Below are positions 9,170 through 17,793 of a stretch of 64,000 nucleotides of DNA, one piece after another (the first letter of the stretch is position 1; the number at the start of each line of letters is the position of its first letter). The stretch covers positions 62,001 to 126,000 of the forward strand of contig NZ_JFHC01000003.1 in assembly GCF_000698595.1 (NCBI RefSeq), written 5' to 3'. This stretch comes from Caballeronia glathei (lineage in GTDB: Bacteria > Pseudomonadota > Gammaproteobacteria > Burkholderiales > Burkholderiaceae). The notes beneath the pieces were generated by a model. It did not search any database, had not been told where the DNA came from, and worked only from the letters and a program-made list of their open reading frames with translations. The translations under genes were made by a program, and so were the position numbers.

Positions 9170-9211
9170 CGAACGGGGCGCCGCGCCAGGCGGGCCCCCC
9201 ACTTCTCACGC

Positions 9212-9241
9212 GGCGGCGCCGGTTCCGGCACTGGCGCCGCC
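9212..9241 (+). terminator. GC hairpin between transporter and oxidoreductase genes
   Basis: A 9-bp perfect stem (GGCGGCGCC / GGCGCCGCC) encloses 12 bases. There is no T-tract, so it may attenuate or stabilise mRNA rather than end transcription. Confidence 0.35.
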
Positions 9242-9337
9242 CTCCCGCGCCGCGCAAGCCCGCATCGCGGGCGGCTTCGTGGCGCCGATCCAGACATCGC
9301 TTCGATACATCGCTTCCTCCACCCGGACACATTTCGC

Positions 9338-10390
9338 ATGGACAAGACCCGGATTGCAGTCGCGGGCGCCGGCTATATCGGCCGCGCCCACATGGACGTC
9401 ACTCAGCGCAGTGCGACCTGCACGCTGTCGGCGATCGTCGACCCGGCGCCGGCCGCCGAAGCCGTCGCCGCCCAGGCGGGCGTGCCGCTCTACAAAACGC
9501 TCGGCGAGCTCTTCGAGAAGGACCGCCCCGACGGCGTGATTCTCGCGACGCCGAACCAGCTGCACGTCGAGCACGCACTGACGTGCATCGCGGCCGGCGT
9601 CCCGATGCTGCTGGAAAAGCCGGTCGCGCCGACCGTGCGCGAAGCCGAGACGCTCGTGAAGGAAGCCGGGCGGGCCGGCGCGAAGATCCTGATCGGCCAT
9701 CACCGCGCGCACAGCCCGATCATGGCGCGGGCGAGGCAGCTGATCGACGAGGGGCGCCTCGGCAAGCTCGTCGCGGTGATGGGCAGTGCGGTATTCTTCA
9801 AGCCCGACGAATATTTCGCCGACGCGCCCTGGCGCCGCGAACTTGGCGCGGGTCCGATCCTGCTCAACATGATTCACGAGGTGCACAATCTGCGCATGCT
9901 GTGCGGCGACATCGTCGCGGTGCAGGCGTTCGCGTCGCATGCGACGCGCGGCTTTCCGGTGGAGGACACCGTCTCGATCAACCTGCGCTTCGCTAACGGC
10001 GCGCTCGGCAGCTTCATGCTGTCGGACACCGCGGCCTGTCCGCGCAGCTGGGAGCAGACGTCGCAGGAGAACAAGGCGTATTCCACGTACCCCGACGAGG
10101 ATTGCTACGTGATCGCCGGCACGTCCGGCTCGCTTTCGATTCCGACCATGCGCCTGAAGACGTACGCGCGTGCCGAGGACCGCTCGTGGTGGAAGCCGTT
10201 CTACGAGAGCGTCGCCGACATGACGCGCGACGACCCGCTCGCGCACCAGATCGAGCACTTCGGCCGCGTCGTGCGGGGCGAAGCCGAACCCATCGTGAGC
10301 GCGCGGGACGGCCTGCAGAACCTGCGCATCACCGAGGCCATCGCCGAGGCGGCGAAAAGCGGCTCGATCGTCGATACGACGCCCGCCTGA
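9338..10390 (+). CDS. Gfo/Idh/MocA-family NAD(P)-dependent oxidoreductase
   Basis: 350 residues. The N-terminal Rossmann fold opens with VAVAGAGYIGRAHMDV, and the family marker EKP appears in LLEKPVAPTVREA, where the lysine takes part in catalysis. The C-terminal alpha/beta domain follows with HEVHNLRMLCGD. Such enzymes oxidise or reduce sugars, inositols and related cyclitols. Placed between an MHS importer and a type II dehydroquinase homologue, it may dehydrogenate a cyclic polyol acid (quinate/shikimate-like). That substrate is inferred, not shown. Confidence 0.9.
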   Translation: MDKTRIAVAGAGYIGRAHMDVTQRSATCTLSAIVDPAPAAEAVAAQAGVPLYKTLGELFEKDRPDGVILATPNQLHVEHALTCIAAGVPMLLEKPVAPTVREAETLVKEAGRAGAKILIGHHRAHSPIMARARQLIDEGRLGKLVAVMGSAVFFKPDEYFADAPWRRELGAGPILLNMIHEVHNLRMLCGDIVAVQAFASHATRGFPVEDTVSINLRFANGALGSFMLSDTAACPRSWEQTSQENKAYSTYPDEDCYVIAGTSGSLSIPTMRLKTYARAEDRSWWKPFYESVADMTRDDPLAHQIEHFGRVVRGEAEPIVSARDGLQNLRITEAIAEAAKSGSIVDTTPA

Positions 10391-10431
10391 TTTCGTCGCT
10401 CCCGGTCATCCGTTCAACCAGAGGAACACTC

Positions 10432-10869
10432 ATGAAAAACATCCTGATGCTGCATGGCATCAACCACAACATGTTCGGCAAGCGCGATCCCGCGCAGTAC
10501 GGCACGATCACGCTCGACGAGATCGACGCCCAGCTGAAGTCGCTCGGCAAGGAACTCGGTGCCGAGGTTCAGAGCTATCAGACCAACGGCGAAGGCGACA
10601 TGTGCGAGCGCATTCACCAGGCGTTCACCGACAAGGTCGACGCCGTGCTCATCAACGCCGGCGCCTGGACGCACTACAGCTACGGCATTCGCGACGCGCT
10701 CGCGATCCTTACGGTGCCGGTGGTCGAGATCCACATGTCGAACATCCACGCGCGCGAGGAGTTCCGCCACAAGTCGGTGTTCGCCGAGATCGTCAGGGGC
10801 CAGATTTGCGGCTTCGGCGTCGACAGCTACCTGCTCGGCCTGCGCGCCGCGGTGTCCGCGATCAAGTGA
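10432..10869 (+). CDS. Type II 3-dehydroquinate dehydratase homologue with altered active-site loop
   Basis: 145 residues, the family's usual length, from the ATG at 10432 behind AGAGGAAC. Conserved parts are KRDPAQYG (catalytic Arg and Tyr), ERIHQAF (His), NAGAWTHYSYGIRDAL and EIHMSNIHAREEFRHKS (His and both Arg). In contrast the N-terminal loop, normally NGPNLNLLG, reads HGINHNMFG here, so Pro and neighbouring residues are changed. The enzyme probably dehydrates dehydroquinate or a close analogue in catabolism rather than serving as housekeeping AroQ. It ends convergently with the Lrp gene across a hairpin. Confidence 0.85.
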   Translation: MKNILMLHGINHNMFGKRDPAQYGTITLDEIDAQLKSLGKELGAEVQSYQTNGEGDMCERIHQAFTDKVDAVLINAGAWTHYSYGIRDALAILTVPVVEIHMSNIHAREEFRHKSVFAEIVRGQICGFGVDSYLLGLRAAVSAIK

Positions 10870-10875
10870 CCTGCG

Positions 10876-10915
10876 CGCCGCCTCGCCGTTTCCGCGCGGA
10901 TACGGCAAGGCGGCG
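10876..10915. terminator. Bidirectional hairpin between convergent genes
   Basis: A 14-base stem with one mismatch (10876-10889 with 10902-10915) and a 12-base loop sits between the dehydroquinase and Lrp gene ends. It can fold on either transcript. No T-tract is present. Confidence 0.5.
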
Positions 10916-10917
10916 GC

Positions 10918-11391
10918 TCACGCCTCCAGCGGCATCGCGGTCGTGCCCTTGATTTCGTCGAGGCACACGATCGACTGCACGCGGCTCACGCCCGGCATGC
11001 GCATCAGCGTGTCGAGCAGAAATTGCGAGAGCCCTTTCAGGTCGCGGGCGACGACCTTCAGCACATAGTCGATATCGCCCGTCACCGAAAAGCATTCCTG
11101 TATCTGCCCCATCTTCGCGACCAGTTCCTGGAACTTGAGCAGGTCGCGCACGTGTCCGCGCTCCATCGTCACCTGGATGAATGCCACGACGCCGAAGCCG
11201 AGGCTTTCGGCGTCGAGCCGCGTCTCGTAGCGCTTGATGACCCCCATTTCCTCCAGCCGCCGATGCCGCCGCAGCGTTTGCGCGGGCGACAGCTTGATCG
11301 CTTCCGCCAGTTCCAGATTGGAGACGCGCCCGTGCTCCTGCAGCACAGCGAGAATCCGGAGGTCGATGCGGTCGAAGGCGGGATTTTGCAC
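10918..11391 (-). CDS. Lrp/AsnC-family transcriptional regulator
   Basis: 157 residues. The N-terminal helix-turn-helix covers about residues 8-55 (IDLRILAVLQEHGRVSNLEL, then LSPAQTLRRHRRLEEMG). The C-terminal RAM domain follows with GDIDYVLKVVARDLKGLSQF, the amino-acid sensing fold. The family regulates amino-acid transport and metabolism as octamers bound to wrapped DNA. It is divergent from an amino-acid permease followed by an aromatic aminotransferase, its likely targets. A palindrome 67 bases before its start may be the site it binds. Confidence 0.92.
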   Translation of the reverse strand: MQNPAFDRIDLRILAVLQEHGRVSNLELAEAIKLSPAQTLRRHRRLEEMGVIKRYETRLDAESLGFGVVAFIQVTMERGHVRDLLKFQELVAKMGQIQECFSVTGDIDYVLKVVARDLKGLSQFLLDTLMRMPGVSRVQSIVCLDEIKGTTAMPLEA

Positions 11392-11792
11392 TTTTATTTC
11401 CTTAAGAGGCGAATAAGAGAAATCCTAGTGCATTAGCTAGGGTTTGCCACTGGCCTAGACGAAATCCTATTTCGTCTCCCAAAATATAAACTGGGTCCCG
11501 TTTCAACGAGCAGGCCGGCACTGCGCGACATCGCATGCAGGCCGCTTCGGAAAGCGCGCGGAACCCCGGCGAGCACGACTGAAATGCGCCGTGCGGCCAT
11601 TTCACCGACCACCGCCCCCACGAAATCACGGCGCGTGCGGGCGTCCCGAAGACGTTGCCCGGGCTCATTCGTCGCGATCATCGAGTGCAGGATCGGAAAA
11701 GCGGCTTCGTCACTCGAAGCCCCGGCCTGAAGCGCCACGAGCGCCGGCACTCGCGACCCGTTTTCACCATAAATAGGGAGACACCAGAAGGC
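11392..11792. promoter_or_regulatory. Divergent control region of Lrp gene and permease
   Basis: Some 400 bases between two divergent genes. Near the Lrp start lie two related sites, GAAATCCT at about 11419-11426 and the palindrome at 11458-11476, then an AT-rich stretch (aaaatataaa, 11480-11489). The rest is GC-rich with no gene-like frame. Confidence 0.5.
11458..11476. promoter_or_regulatory. Palindromic candidate Lrp-type operator
   Basis: GACGAAAT-CCT-ATTTCGTC is a perfect 8-bp inverted repeat with a 3-base centre, the size of Lrp/AsnC sites. A second GAAATCCT half site lies about 40 bases nearer the Lrp gene, fitting cooperative binding and autoregulation. Binding is inferred. Confidence 0.5.
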
Positions 11793-13178
11793 ATGCTTGC
11801 AGACAACGGAAACCAGGAGCTCCAGCGCGGGCTCAAGAACCGGCACATCCAGCTGATAGCGCTCGGCGGCGCGATCGGCACGGGCCTCTTTCTCGGCATT
11901 GCGCAGACGATCAAGATGGCCGGCCCCTCGGTGCTGCTCGGCTACGCGATCGCCGGCGCGATCGCGTTCCTCATCATGCGTCAGCTGGGCGAAATGGTCG
12001 TCGACGAACCCGTCGCCGGCTCGTTCAGCCATTTCGCTAACAAATATTGCGGACACTTCGCGGGCTACATGTCGGGCTGGAACTACTGGGTGCTGTATAT
12101 CCTCGTCAGCATGGCGGAACTGTCGGCGGTCGGCATCTACGTTCAATACTGGTATCCGGCGATTCCGACCTGGGTCTCCGCGCTGACGTTCTTCGTGCTC
12201 ATCAACGCGATCAACCTGACGAGCGTGAAGTCCTACGGCGAGATGGAATTCTGGTTCGCCATCGTCAAGGTGCTCGCGATCGTCGGCATGATCGGCTTCG
12301 GCGGCTATCTGCTGTTCTCCGGCACGGCCGGTCCCGAGGCGAGCGTCACCAATCTCTGGCAACGCGGGGGCTTCTTCCCGAACGGCATGAACGGCCTCGT
12401 CATGGCGATGGCGGTGATCATGTTCTCGTTCGGCGGCCTGGAACTGGTGGGCATCACCGCGGCCGAAGCCGACGATCCGTCGAAGAGCATTCCGCGCGCC
12501 ACCAATCAGGTGATCTACCGTATCCTGATTTTCTACGTGGGCGCACTGGGCGTGCTGCTGTCGCTCTACCCGTGGGAAAAGGTCGTCACCGGCGGCAGCC
12601 CGTTCGTGCTGATCTTCCACGCGATGAACAGCAACGTCGTGGCGCACGTGCTCAACATCGTCGTGCTGACGGCGGCGCTCTCCGTGTACAACAGCGGCGT
12701 GTACTGCAACAGCCGCATGCTGTACGGCCTCGCGAAGCAGGGCAATGCGCCGCGCGCGCTGCTCAAGGTCAACCGGCGCGGCATTCCACTCGCGGCGCTC
12801 GGCGTCTCCGCCCTCGCGACGGCCGCCTGCGTGCTGATCAACTACTTCATGCCCGGCAAGGCGTTCGAGCTGCTGATGGGGCTCGTGGTGTCGGCGCTCA
12901 TCATCAACTGGGCAATGATCAGCATCATTCACCTGAAGTTCCGCCGCGACAAGCGCCAGGCCGGCGAAACGACTTCGTTCCGCAGCCTCGGCTACCCGTT
13001 CACCAACTACCTGTGCCTCGCGTTTCTGGCAGGCATTCTCGTGATCATGTACCTTACCCCGGGCCTGCAGATTTCCGTGTACCTGATCCCGGTGTGGCTC
13101 GTGCTGCTCGGAATCAGCTACCATTTCAGGCAGCGGAATGCCGCATCCGCACTGCGCGCGGGCGTTTCCACGCGTTGA
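11793..13178 (+). CDS. Amino-acid permease, AAT family (APC superfamily)
   Basis: 461 residues from the ATG at 11793 (AGAAGG close upstream). About twelve hydrophobic helices are visible. The family signature opens the first: LQRGLKNRHIQLIALGG followed by AIGTGLFLG. MEFWFAIVKV and FSFGGLELVGITAAEADDP are further AAT marks. The group imports aromatic amino acids, proline, GABA, histidine and others with protons across the inner membrane. An Lrp regulator is divergent and an aromatic aminotransferase follows, suggesting uptake for catabolism. The exact amino acid cannot be told. Confidence 0.9.
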   Translation: MLADNGNQELQRGLKNRHIQLIALGGAIGTGLFLGIAQTIKMAGPSVLLGYAIAGAIAFLIMRQLGEMVVDEPVAGSFSHFANKYCGHFAGYMSGWNYWVLYILVSMAELSAVGIYVQYWYPAIPTWVSALTFFVLINAINLTSVKSYGEMEFWFAIVKVLAIVGMIGFGGYLLFSGTAGPEASVTNLWQRGGFFPNGMNGLVMAMAVIMFSFGGLELVGITAAEADDPSKSIPRATNQVIYRILIFYVGALGVLLSLYPWEKVVTGGSPFVLIFHAMNSNVVAHVLNIVVLTAALSVYNSGVYCNSRMLYGLAKQGNAPRALLKVNRRGIPLAALGVSALATAACVLINYFMPGKAFELLMGLVVSALIINWAMISIIHLKFRRDKRQAGETTSFRSLGYPFTNYLCLAFLAGILVIMYLTPGLQISVYLIPVWLVLLGISYHFRQRNAASALRAGVSTR

Positions 13179-13222
13179 GCCCGGCACGCGAAGCCGTTGC
13201 CGGTAACCGATAGCACAAGCGG

Positions 13223-13268
13223 GCGCCATGCGTCGTCTTTCAGGAAGCGACGCGCGGCGCCTTTTTTC
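13223..13268 (+). terminator. Rho-independent terminator after permease
   Basis: A 13-base near-perfect stem (13223-13235 with 13248-13260) is followed by a run of six T at 13262-13267. It separates the permease from the aminotransferase gene, so the latter likely has its own promoter or depends on read-through. Confidence 0.7.
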
Positions 13269-13330
13269 GACGGCCGCGCCGGCATGACCGGCCGCTGCCG
13301 CCAGCTCTCCCGTCCCGACTGATACTCACC

Positions 13331-14533
13331 ATGTTCGAACATATCGATGCCTACCCCGGCGACCCGATCCTTACGCTGAACGAGGATTTCCAGAAAGATC
13401 CGCGCCAGAACAAGGTGAATCTGAGCATCGGGATCTATTTCGACGACGACGGCCGCCTGCCGGTCATGCAGGCCGTGCGCGAAGCCGAAGAGACGATCCT
13501 GACCGACGCCGGCCCGAAGCCCTATCTGCCGATGGCCGGCTTCGCGCACTACCGCGACGCCGTCCAGCACCTCGTGTTCGGCGCCGCGAGCCCGGCGCGT
13601 GCGGAGGGTCGCATCGCCACCTTGCAGACACTCGGCGGCTCGGGCGCCCTGAAGGTCGGCGCCGATTTCATCAAGCGTTATTTCCCGCAGTCGCAGGTAT
13701 GGGTCAGCGATCCGACCTGGGAGAACCACCGCTTCATCTTCGAGCGCGCGGGTTTCGCCGTGAACACGTATCCGTACTATGACGAAGCGACCGGCGGCCT
13801 GAAATTCGACGCGATGCTCGCCGCCATCGATGCCTTGCCCGCCCGCAGCATCGTCCTGCTGCACGCGTGCTGCCATAACCCGACCGGCGTCGATCTGGAC
13901 CGCGCGCAGTGGGAACAGCTGATCACGGTGTTGGAAAAGCGCGAGCTGCTGCCGTTCGTCGACATGGCCTATCAGGGCTTCGGAGCCGGTCTCGACGACG
14001 ATGCCTTCGCCGTGCGTGAACTGGCCCGCCGCGGCGTGCCCGCGTTCGTGGCGAACTCGTTCTCGAAGAATTTCTCGCTGTACGGCGAGCGCTGCGGCGG
14101 CCTGCACGTGATCTGCGAGAGCGCGGTCGAAGCCGAGCGCGTGCTCGGCCAGCTGACCGGCTCGGTGCGTTCGAACTACAGCAATCCGCCGACGCACGGC
14201 GCGAAGATCGTCACGCGCGTGCTGAACACGCCGGAGCTGAATCTCTCCTGGCAGAAGGAGCTTGCCGCGATGTGCCAGCGCATCGCGCGGATGCGCGTCG
14301 CGATTCACGACGGCCTGCGCGAACACGTCCACGGCGAGGCGCTCACACGCTACGTGCGGCAGCGCGGCATGTTCACGTACACGGGGCTGACGGCCACGCA
14401 GGTGGATCGCCTGCGCGAGGAGCACGGCGTGTATCTGCTGCGCTCGGGCCGCATGTGCGTCGCGGGCCTGAACGACAAGAACGTCGCGACCGTGGCCGAC
14501 GCGATCGCCACGGTGCTCGCCGCCAAGGCCTGA
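13331..14533 (+). CDS. Aromatic-amino-acid/aspartate aminotransferase, class I (TyrB/AspC type)
   Basis: 400 residues, the normal length. It begins FEHIDAYPGDPILTLNEDF as in the Burkholderia TyrB/AspC group. Other landmarks are the substrate motif GIYFDDDGRLPV, HACCHNPTGVD (pyridoxal ring contacts), the PLP-binding lysine in NSFSKNFSLYGERCGG, and the carboxylate-binding arginine near the C-terminus (SGRMCVAGLN). It moves amino groups between aromatic amino acids or aspartate and 2-oxoglutarate. It lies downstream of the permease with a terminator between. Confidence 0.94.
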   Translation: MFEHIDAYPGDPILTLNEDFQKDPRQNKVNLSIGIYFDDDGRLPVMQAVREAEETILTDAGPKPYLPMAGFAHYRDAVQHLVFGAASPARAEGRIATLQTLGGSGALKVGADFIKRYFPQSQVWVSDPTWENHRFIFERAGFAVNTYPYYDEATGGLKFDAMLAAIDALPARSIVLLHACCHNPTGVDLDRAQWEQLITVLEKRELLPFVDMAYQGFGAGLDDDAFAVRELARRGVPAFVANSFSKNFSLYGERCGGLHVICESAVEAERVLGQLTGSVRSNYSNPPTHGAKIVTRVLNTPELNLSWQKELAAMCQRIARMRVAIHDGLREHVHGEALTRYVRQRGMFTYTGLTATQVDRLREEHGVYLLRSGRMCVAGLNDKNVATVADAIATVLAAKA

Positions 14534-14562
14534 GTGGTCGCCGCGGCGTCGTGATGTGCGCG

Positions 14563-14607
14563 GCGGTGTTCCGATGGCGTAAGCTGTCAGCAGGGAACAC
14601 CGCGCTG
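14563..14607 (+). other. Inverted repeat between aminotransferase and small secreted gene
   Basis: CGGTGTTCC and GGAACACCG pair perfectly around about 25 bases. It may be a weak terminator or an mRNA leader structure of the next gene. Confidence 0.3.
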
Positions 14608-14623
14608 CGCGAAGGAGACGCCG

Positions 14624-14902
14624 ATGATCAGACCCGCACTGATGCTCGCGTTGATCTGCGCCGGCTGGCTGGCCGGCCCGAGCAACGCCGGGCTCGACGA
14701 GCGCACGAAAAAGCTGCTGCAGGCGCAGGCCATCAATCAGCCTCCGGCGCAAAGCACGTTCAGGAAATACAACACGCCTGATGAGGAAGCCGCGCGCCAG
14801 GGCGGCAGCCCGGGACGTGTCCCGGGGCAGCCGCCCGGCAGCCGCGGCAGCGCGGAAAGCGTGCCGCCGCAAAAGCCACTGACAAAGCCCGCGCAGCCTT
14901 GA
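14624..14902 (+). CDS. Small secreted proline-rich hypothetical protein
   Basis: 92 residues with AAGGAGACG ahead of the ATG. A signal peptide (MIRPALMLALICAGWLAGPSNA) precedes a low-complexity tail rich in Pro, Gly, Ser and Gln, ending PQKPLTKPAQP. No domain is recognisable. It should be periplasmic or surface-attached. The short disordered mature part resembles many species-restricted Burkholderia small secreted proteins. Confidence 0.6.
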   Translation: MIRPALMLALICAGWLAGPSNAGLDERTKKLLQAQAINQPPAQSTFRKYNTPDEEAARQGGSPGRVPGQPPGSRGSAESVPPQKPLTKPAQP

Positions 14903-14996
14903 CCCTCTCCCGTGCGCGCCGCTTCACACCTGCGGCAACCTCTCGACGCTTGTGCTAACTTGAAAGCGTCGAGCGTGTGCTTTGGAGGGACATCAA

Positions 14997-15245
14997 ATGT
15001 CAGTGATCGCGCCGGACGAAAAAGCCGATTTCCTTGCCATCCTGGAGCGTCATCGCCTGGCAGAGGGCGATTTTCTGCTGCAGGAGACCGATACGACCGA
15101 TATCGTCGACGACGTCTATCCGCTGCGCGGCCACGTCACGGTCGTGCGCAAGTCGACCCTGAAGGAAAAGGAATACCGCATCGGACACGGCACCGCATGG
15201 ACGGTCGAGTTCGAGAAGGACCTGAATAAGGGCGGCTTCGGCTGA
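14997..15245 (+). CDS. Small cytoplasmic hypothetical protein
   Basis: 82 residues from the ATG at 14997 with TTGGAGGG at the right distance. It has no signal or membrane segment and a mixed, well-folded-looking composition: ADFLAILERHRLAEGDFLLQ, then VYPLRGHVTVVRKSTLKEKE. I do not recognise the family. The second half, a beta-rich stretch ending YRIGHGTAWTVEFEKDLNKG, suggests a small alpha/beta fold. It stands alone between two other small genes on the same strand. Confidence 0.65.
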   Translation: MSVIAPDEKADFLAILERHRLAEGDFLLQETDTTDIVDDVYPLRGHVTVVRKSTLKEKEYRIGHGTAWTVEFEKDLNKGGFG

Positions 15246-15382
15246 AGCCGCGTGCGGCACGGCAGGCCAGCGCAAGATGCATACCCGCGAGCGCGCCACC
15301 CGCTTCGTTCGGCAGCGAATTGACGGGTCGGGGGAGCCGGTGCATGCTTTTACGAACCTGTTTCCAATGCGCGGAGCACGTG

Positions 15383-15688
15383 ATGAAGTCCAGCGAATTC
15401 GCATCGTTCAAGGCACACGTCGCAATGCTGCTTCGCGACCTGCCCGCGGGCACCACCGCCGATCTGACCGACGTGGCCGTTGCGTACTGGGACGGCAAGC
15501 GTGTGGTGGGCGCCTATCTGCGCGACGGCGGCCGGATGGACGAGGCGTTCGACTTCGACGAGAACGCGTGGGGCAACTGGCACGACGAATTCGTCGGCTG
15601 GCTCGCCATGCCGAGCTTCAGCGAACGCAGCGACCTGAAGGCGCTGCTCGCGTCGGGCGGTGCTGCGCAGCCGGGCGGGCGAGTCTGA
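15383..15688 (+). CDS. Small hypothetical protein
   Basis: 101 residues from the ATG at 15383; a longer frame begins at 15320 but its extra part does not look coding. The sequence is acidic and has a regular helix/strand pattern (FKAHVAMLLRDLPAGTTADL, then DVAVAYWDGKRVVGAYLRDG and a Trp-rich ENAWGNWHDEFVGWLAMP). It has no export signal and no recognised domain. It ends 19 bases from the convergent phosphatase gene. Confidence 0.6.
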   Translation: MKSSEFASFKAHVAMLLRDLPAGTTADLTDVAVAYWDGKRVVGAYLRDGGRMDEAFDFDENAWGNWHDEFVGWLAMPSFSERSDLKALLASGGAAQPGGRV

Positions 15689-15707
15689 GCACACGCCGCC
15701 CGGCGTT

Positions 15708-16319
15708 TCACTTGACGTCGGGATGCCTTACGTTCCACTGGCGCACCACGCGGTTCTCGCGCTCGAAGCCGAGCACGCTGATCGTCGCGGTGTCGAGATA
15801 GAAATGCGCCCCGAGCGCCGCCGACTCACCGATCCAGCACCCCGCGAAAACCCGCAGAAAATGCGCATGAGAAAAAAGCGCAATGCGTCCGGGCGAGCCG
15901 AGCAGCCGCTCGATCAGCGATAGCGCCCGCGCCTGGATCTGCCCGACGCTCTCGCCTTCAGGTATCGGGGACGTCCAGACGGACCAGTCGGGCACGTCGT
16001 CGCGAATCTCCTTCGTCTTGCGCCCTTCATAGATGCCGTAGTCCCACTCGCGCAGGTCCGGTTCCTGCTGCGCATGTTCGCCGAGCCCGGCAAGACGGCA
16101 GGTTTCGATCGCCCGCGACATCGGGCTCGACAGCACGCGATCGAACCGCGCTGCCGCGAGCACCGCGGCGAGCGCGCGGGCCTGCTCTCGTCCGCGTTCG
16201 GTCAGCGGGATGTCGGTGCGGCCCGTGTGCTGGCCCGAGCGGCTCCATTCCGTTTCCCCGTGGCGGATCAGCCAGAGTTCGGGCGGGTCGGCAGGTGTTC
16301 CGTTGGTCGTTGTGTTCAT
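15708..16319 (-). CDS. Histidine phosphatase family protein (phosphoglycerate-mutase-like)
   Basis: 203 residues. The nucleophilic histidine motif LIRHGETEWS lies at about residues 17-26, followed by LTERGREQARALAAVL, then SSPMSRAIETCRLAG and the second catalytic histidine in ALFSHAHFLRV. This is the branch-2 2-histidine phosphatase fold shared by GpmB/CobC-type phosphatases. The natural substrate, a phosphosugar, cobalamin intermediate or other phosphate ester, cannot be deduced; no cobalamin gene is near. Confidence 0.9.
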   Translation of the reverse strand: MNTTTNGTPADPPELWLIRHGETEWSRSGQHTGRTDIPLTERGREQARALAAVLAAARFDRVLSSPMSRAIETCRLAGLGEHAQQEPDLREWDYGIYEGRKTKEIRDDVPDWSVWTSPIPEGESVGQIQARALSLIERLLGSPGRIALFSHAHFLRVFAGCWIGESAALGAHFYLDTATISVLGFERENRVVRQWNVRHPDVK

Positions 16320-16503
16320 CGGCGGATTCTCACGTGAAGGCGTGAAGGGGCGAGAACTTCGTGTGCGCGGACTTCGCGAGCAATTGATTCTACGACCGCC
16401 ACGCGAATCGTGCCGGCAACGAAGGCGCCGACGCGAGCGGTCAAGTCCCGAAAAGGCACTATATTGGAGAGTGCTTCCGGACCATCATATGAGGGATTCG
16501 AGC

Positions 16504-16947
16504 ATGAAAACACGCACGTGCCGCGCCATTGCTTCAGGGTTGTTGATCGCCGCGCTGCTGCCTGCTACGGCGGCGCATGCCCAACTCGGGGACCTGCTCA
16601 AGGGCGGGGGCACGAGCGGCGGGACAGCCGGCAGCCTCGGCACCCTGGGCAGCGCGCTGTCGGGACAGTCGCTGAGCTCGGGCAGCCTCGGCAACGTGGC
16701 GGGCGTACTGGAATACTGCATCAAGAACAACTACCTCGGCGGCGGCAGCGCGACGTCGGTGAAGGACTCGCTGATGAGCAAGATCTCCGGCTCGCCCTCG
16801 AGCGACAGCGGCTACACGGACGGCGCGAAGGGACTGCTGAACAGCAGCGACGGCAAGAAGGTGGACCTGAGCGCCGCCGGCCTCAAGGAGCAGGTGACGA
16901 AGCAGGTCTGCGACACGATTCTCGCGCAAGGCAAGTCGATGCTGTGA
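16504..16947 (+). CDS. Secreted DUF2501 family protein (YjjA-like)
   Basis: 147 residues from the ATG at 16504. A signal peptide ends at AAHAQ (about residue 27). A low-complexity Gly/Ser/Leu stretch follows, and then the conserved part NVAGVLEYCIKNNYLGGG...VKDSLMSKISG with two cysteines (CIKNN and QVCDTI) that may form a disulfide. This matches DUF2501, periplasmic proteins of unknown role. It is transcribed away from the phosphatase gene. Confidence 0.85.
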   Translation: MKTRTCRAIASGLLIAALLPATAAHAQLGDLLKGGGTSGGTAGSLGTLGSALSGQSLSSGSLGNVAGVLEYCIKNNYLGGGSATSVKDSLMSKISGSPSSDSGYTDGAKGLLNSSDGKKVDLSAAGLKEQVTKQVCDTILAQGKSML

Positions 16948-17175
16948 GATCGACGCGCGAAATGCGGATGTCGTGCGCGAGATTCGCGGGGCCATATCGC
17001 GCATGAGGCGGCCTTGATTTGAGCTGTCCGCTTTTGCCGAGCCTTTGACCAGCCGCGCGCCCATACGCACGTATGATTTGCTGAAGCGCCGCGTGCCGGT
17101 AATCTCCACTGCGGGGTGCGGGCGGCACAACCGTTCGCATCCCTGCTCGTTCGAGGAACCACCGAGGACCGTCGT

Positions 17176-17562
17176 TTGCTGAACTCTCCGATCGTTTCAA
17201 TCGTCGATGATGACCATGCCGTTCGCACGTCGATCGCCAATCTTGTCCGCTCCATGGGCTGGCAGCCGCAGGTCTTCGAGTCTGCAGAAGCGTTTCTCCA
17301 CTCGGGCCAGATCGACGCCACCGCGTGCCTGATCTCGGACGTTCAGATGCCGGGCATCTCGGGCCCGGACATGCAGCTTCGTCTGATCGAGCAAAGCCGC
17401 GTTCTTCCCATCATCTTCATTACCGCCTTTCCCAACGACGCGCTCAAGTCACAAGTGATCTCCAACGGCGCGCTCGACATGTTCACGAAGCCGCTCGATA
17501 TCGCGGCGATCCTCCACCGGATCGAACTCGTCCTCGGGACGGCAGGCTCGACCGTCGCCTGA
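17176..17562 (+). CDS. Receiver-only response regulator (FixJ-type receiver)
   Basis: 128 residues from a TTG at 17176 with GAGGA 8 bases upstream; a GTG at 17116 would add 20 unlikely residues. It is one receiver domain: the acidic pair in SIVDDDHAVR, the phosphoacceptor aspartate in CLISDVQMPGISG, the threonine in IIFITAF and the lysine in DMFTKPLD. FixJ-like regulators normally add a LuxR DNA-binding domain, absent here, where the protein stops after the last receiver helix. No histidine kinase is nearby. It probably signals by protein contact. Confidence 0.88.
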   Translation: MLNSPIVSIVDDDHAVRTSIANLVRSMGWQPQVFESAEAFLHSGQIDATACLISDVQMPGISGPDMQLRLIEQSRVLPIIFITAFPNDALKSQVISNGALDMFTKPLDIAAILHRIELVLGTAGSTVA

Positions 17563-17793
17563 CACGTCTCTTCGTCGCGACGCCGCTGCGGGTTCACGCG
17601 TCCTCGCGACGCACGGTTTCGTGTCTGACGTAGCCTTGCTCGATCGCTCAGTCCGAAGACCGTCGACCCGCTCTCCGAGCGTCTGCATTGCCGCTTCGGC
17701 CACGCTGAAGAGGCCCGGCGATACCCGCTTCAAGAAATCCGCACGGCTGCCGATAGACACGATATCCCTCGCCAGTTGCGGACCAACTATTCG

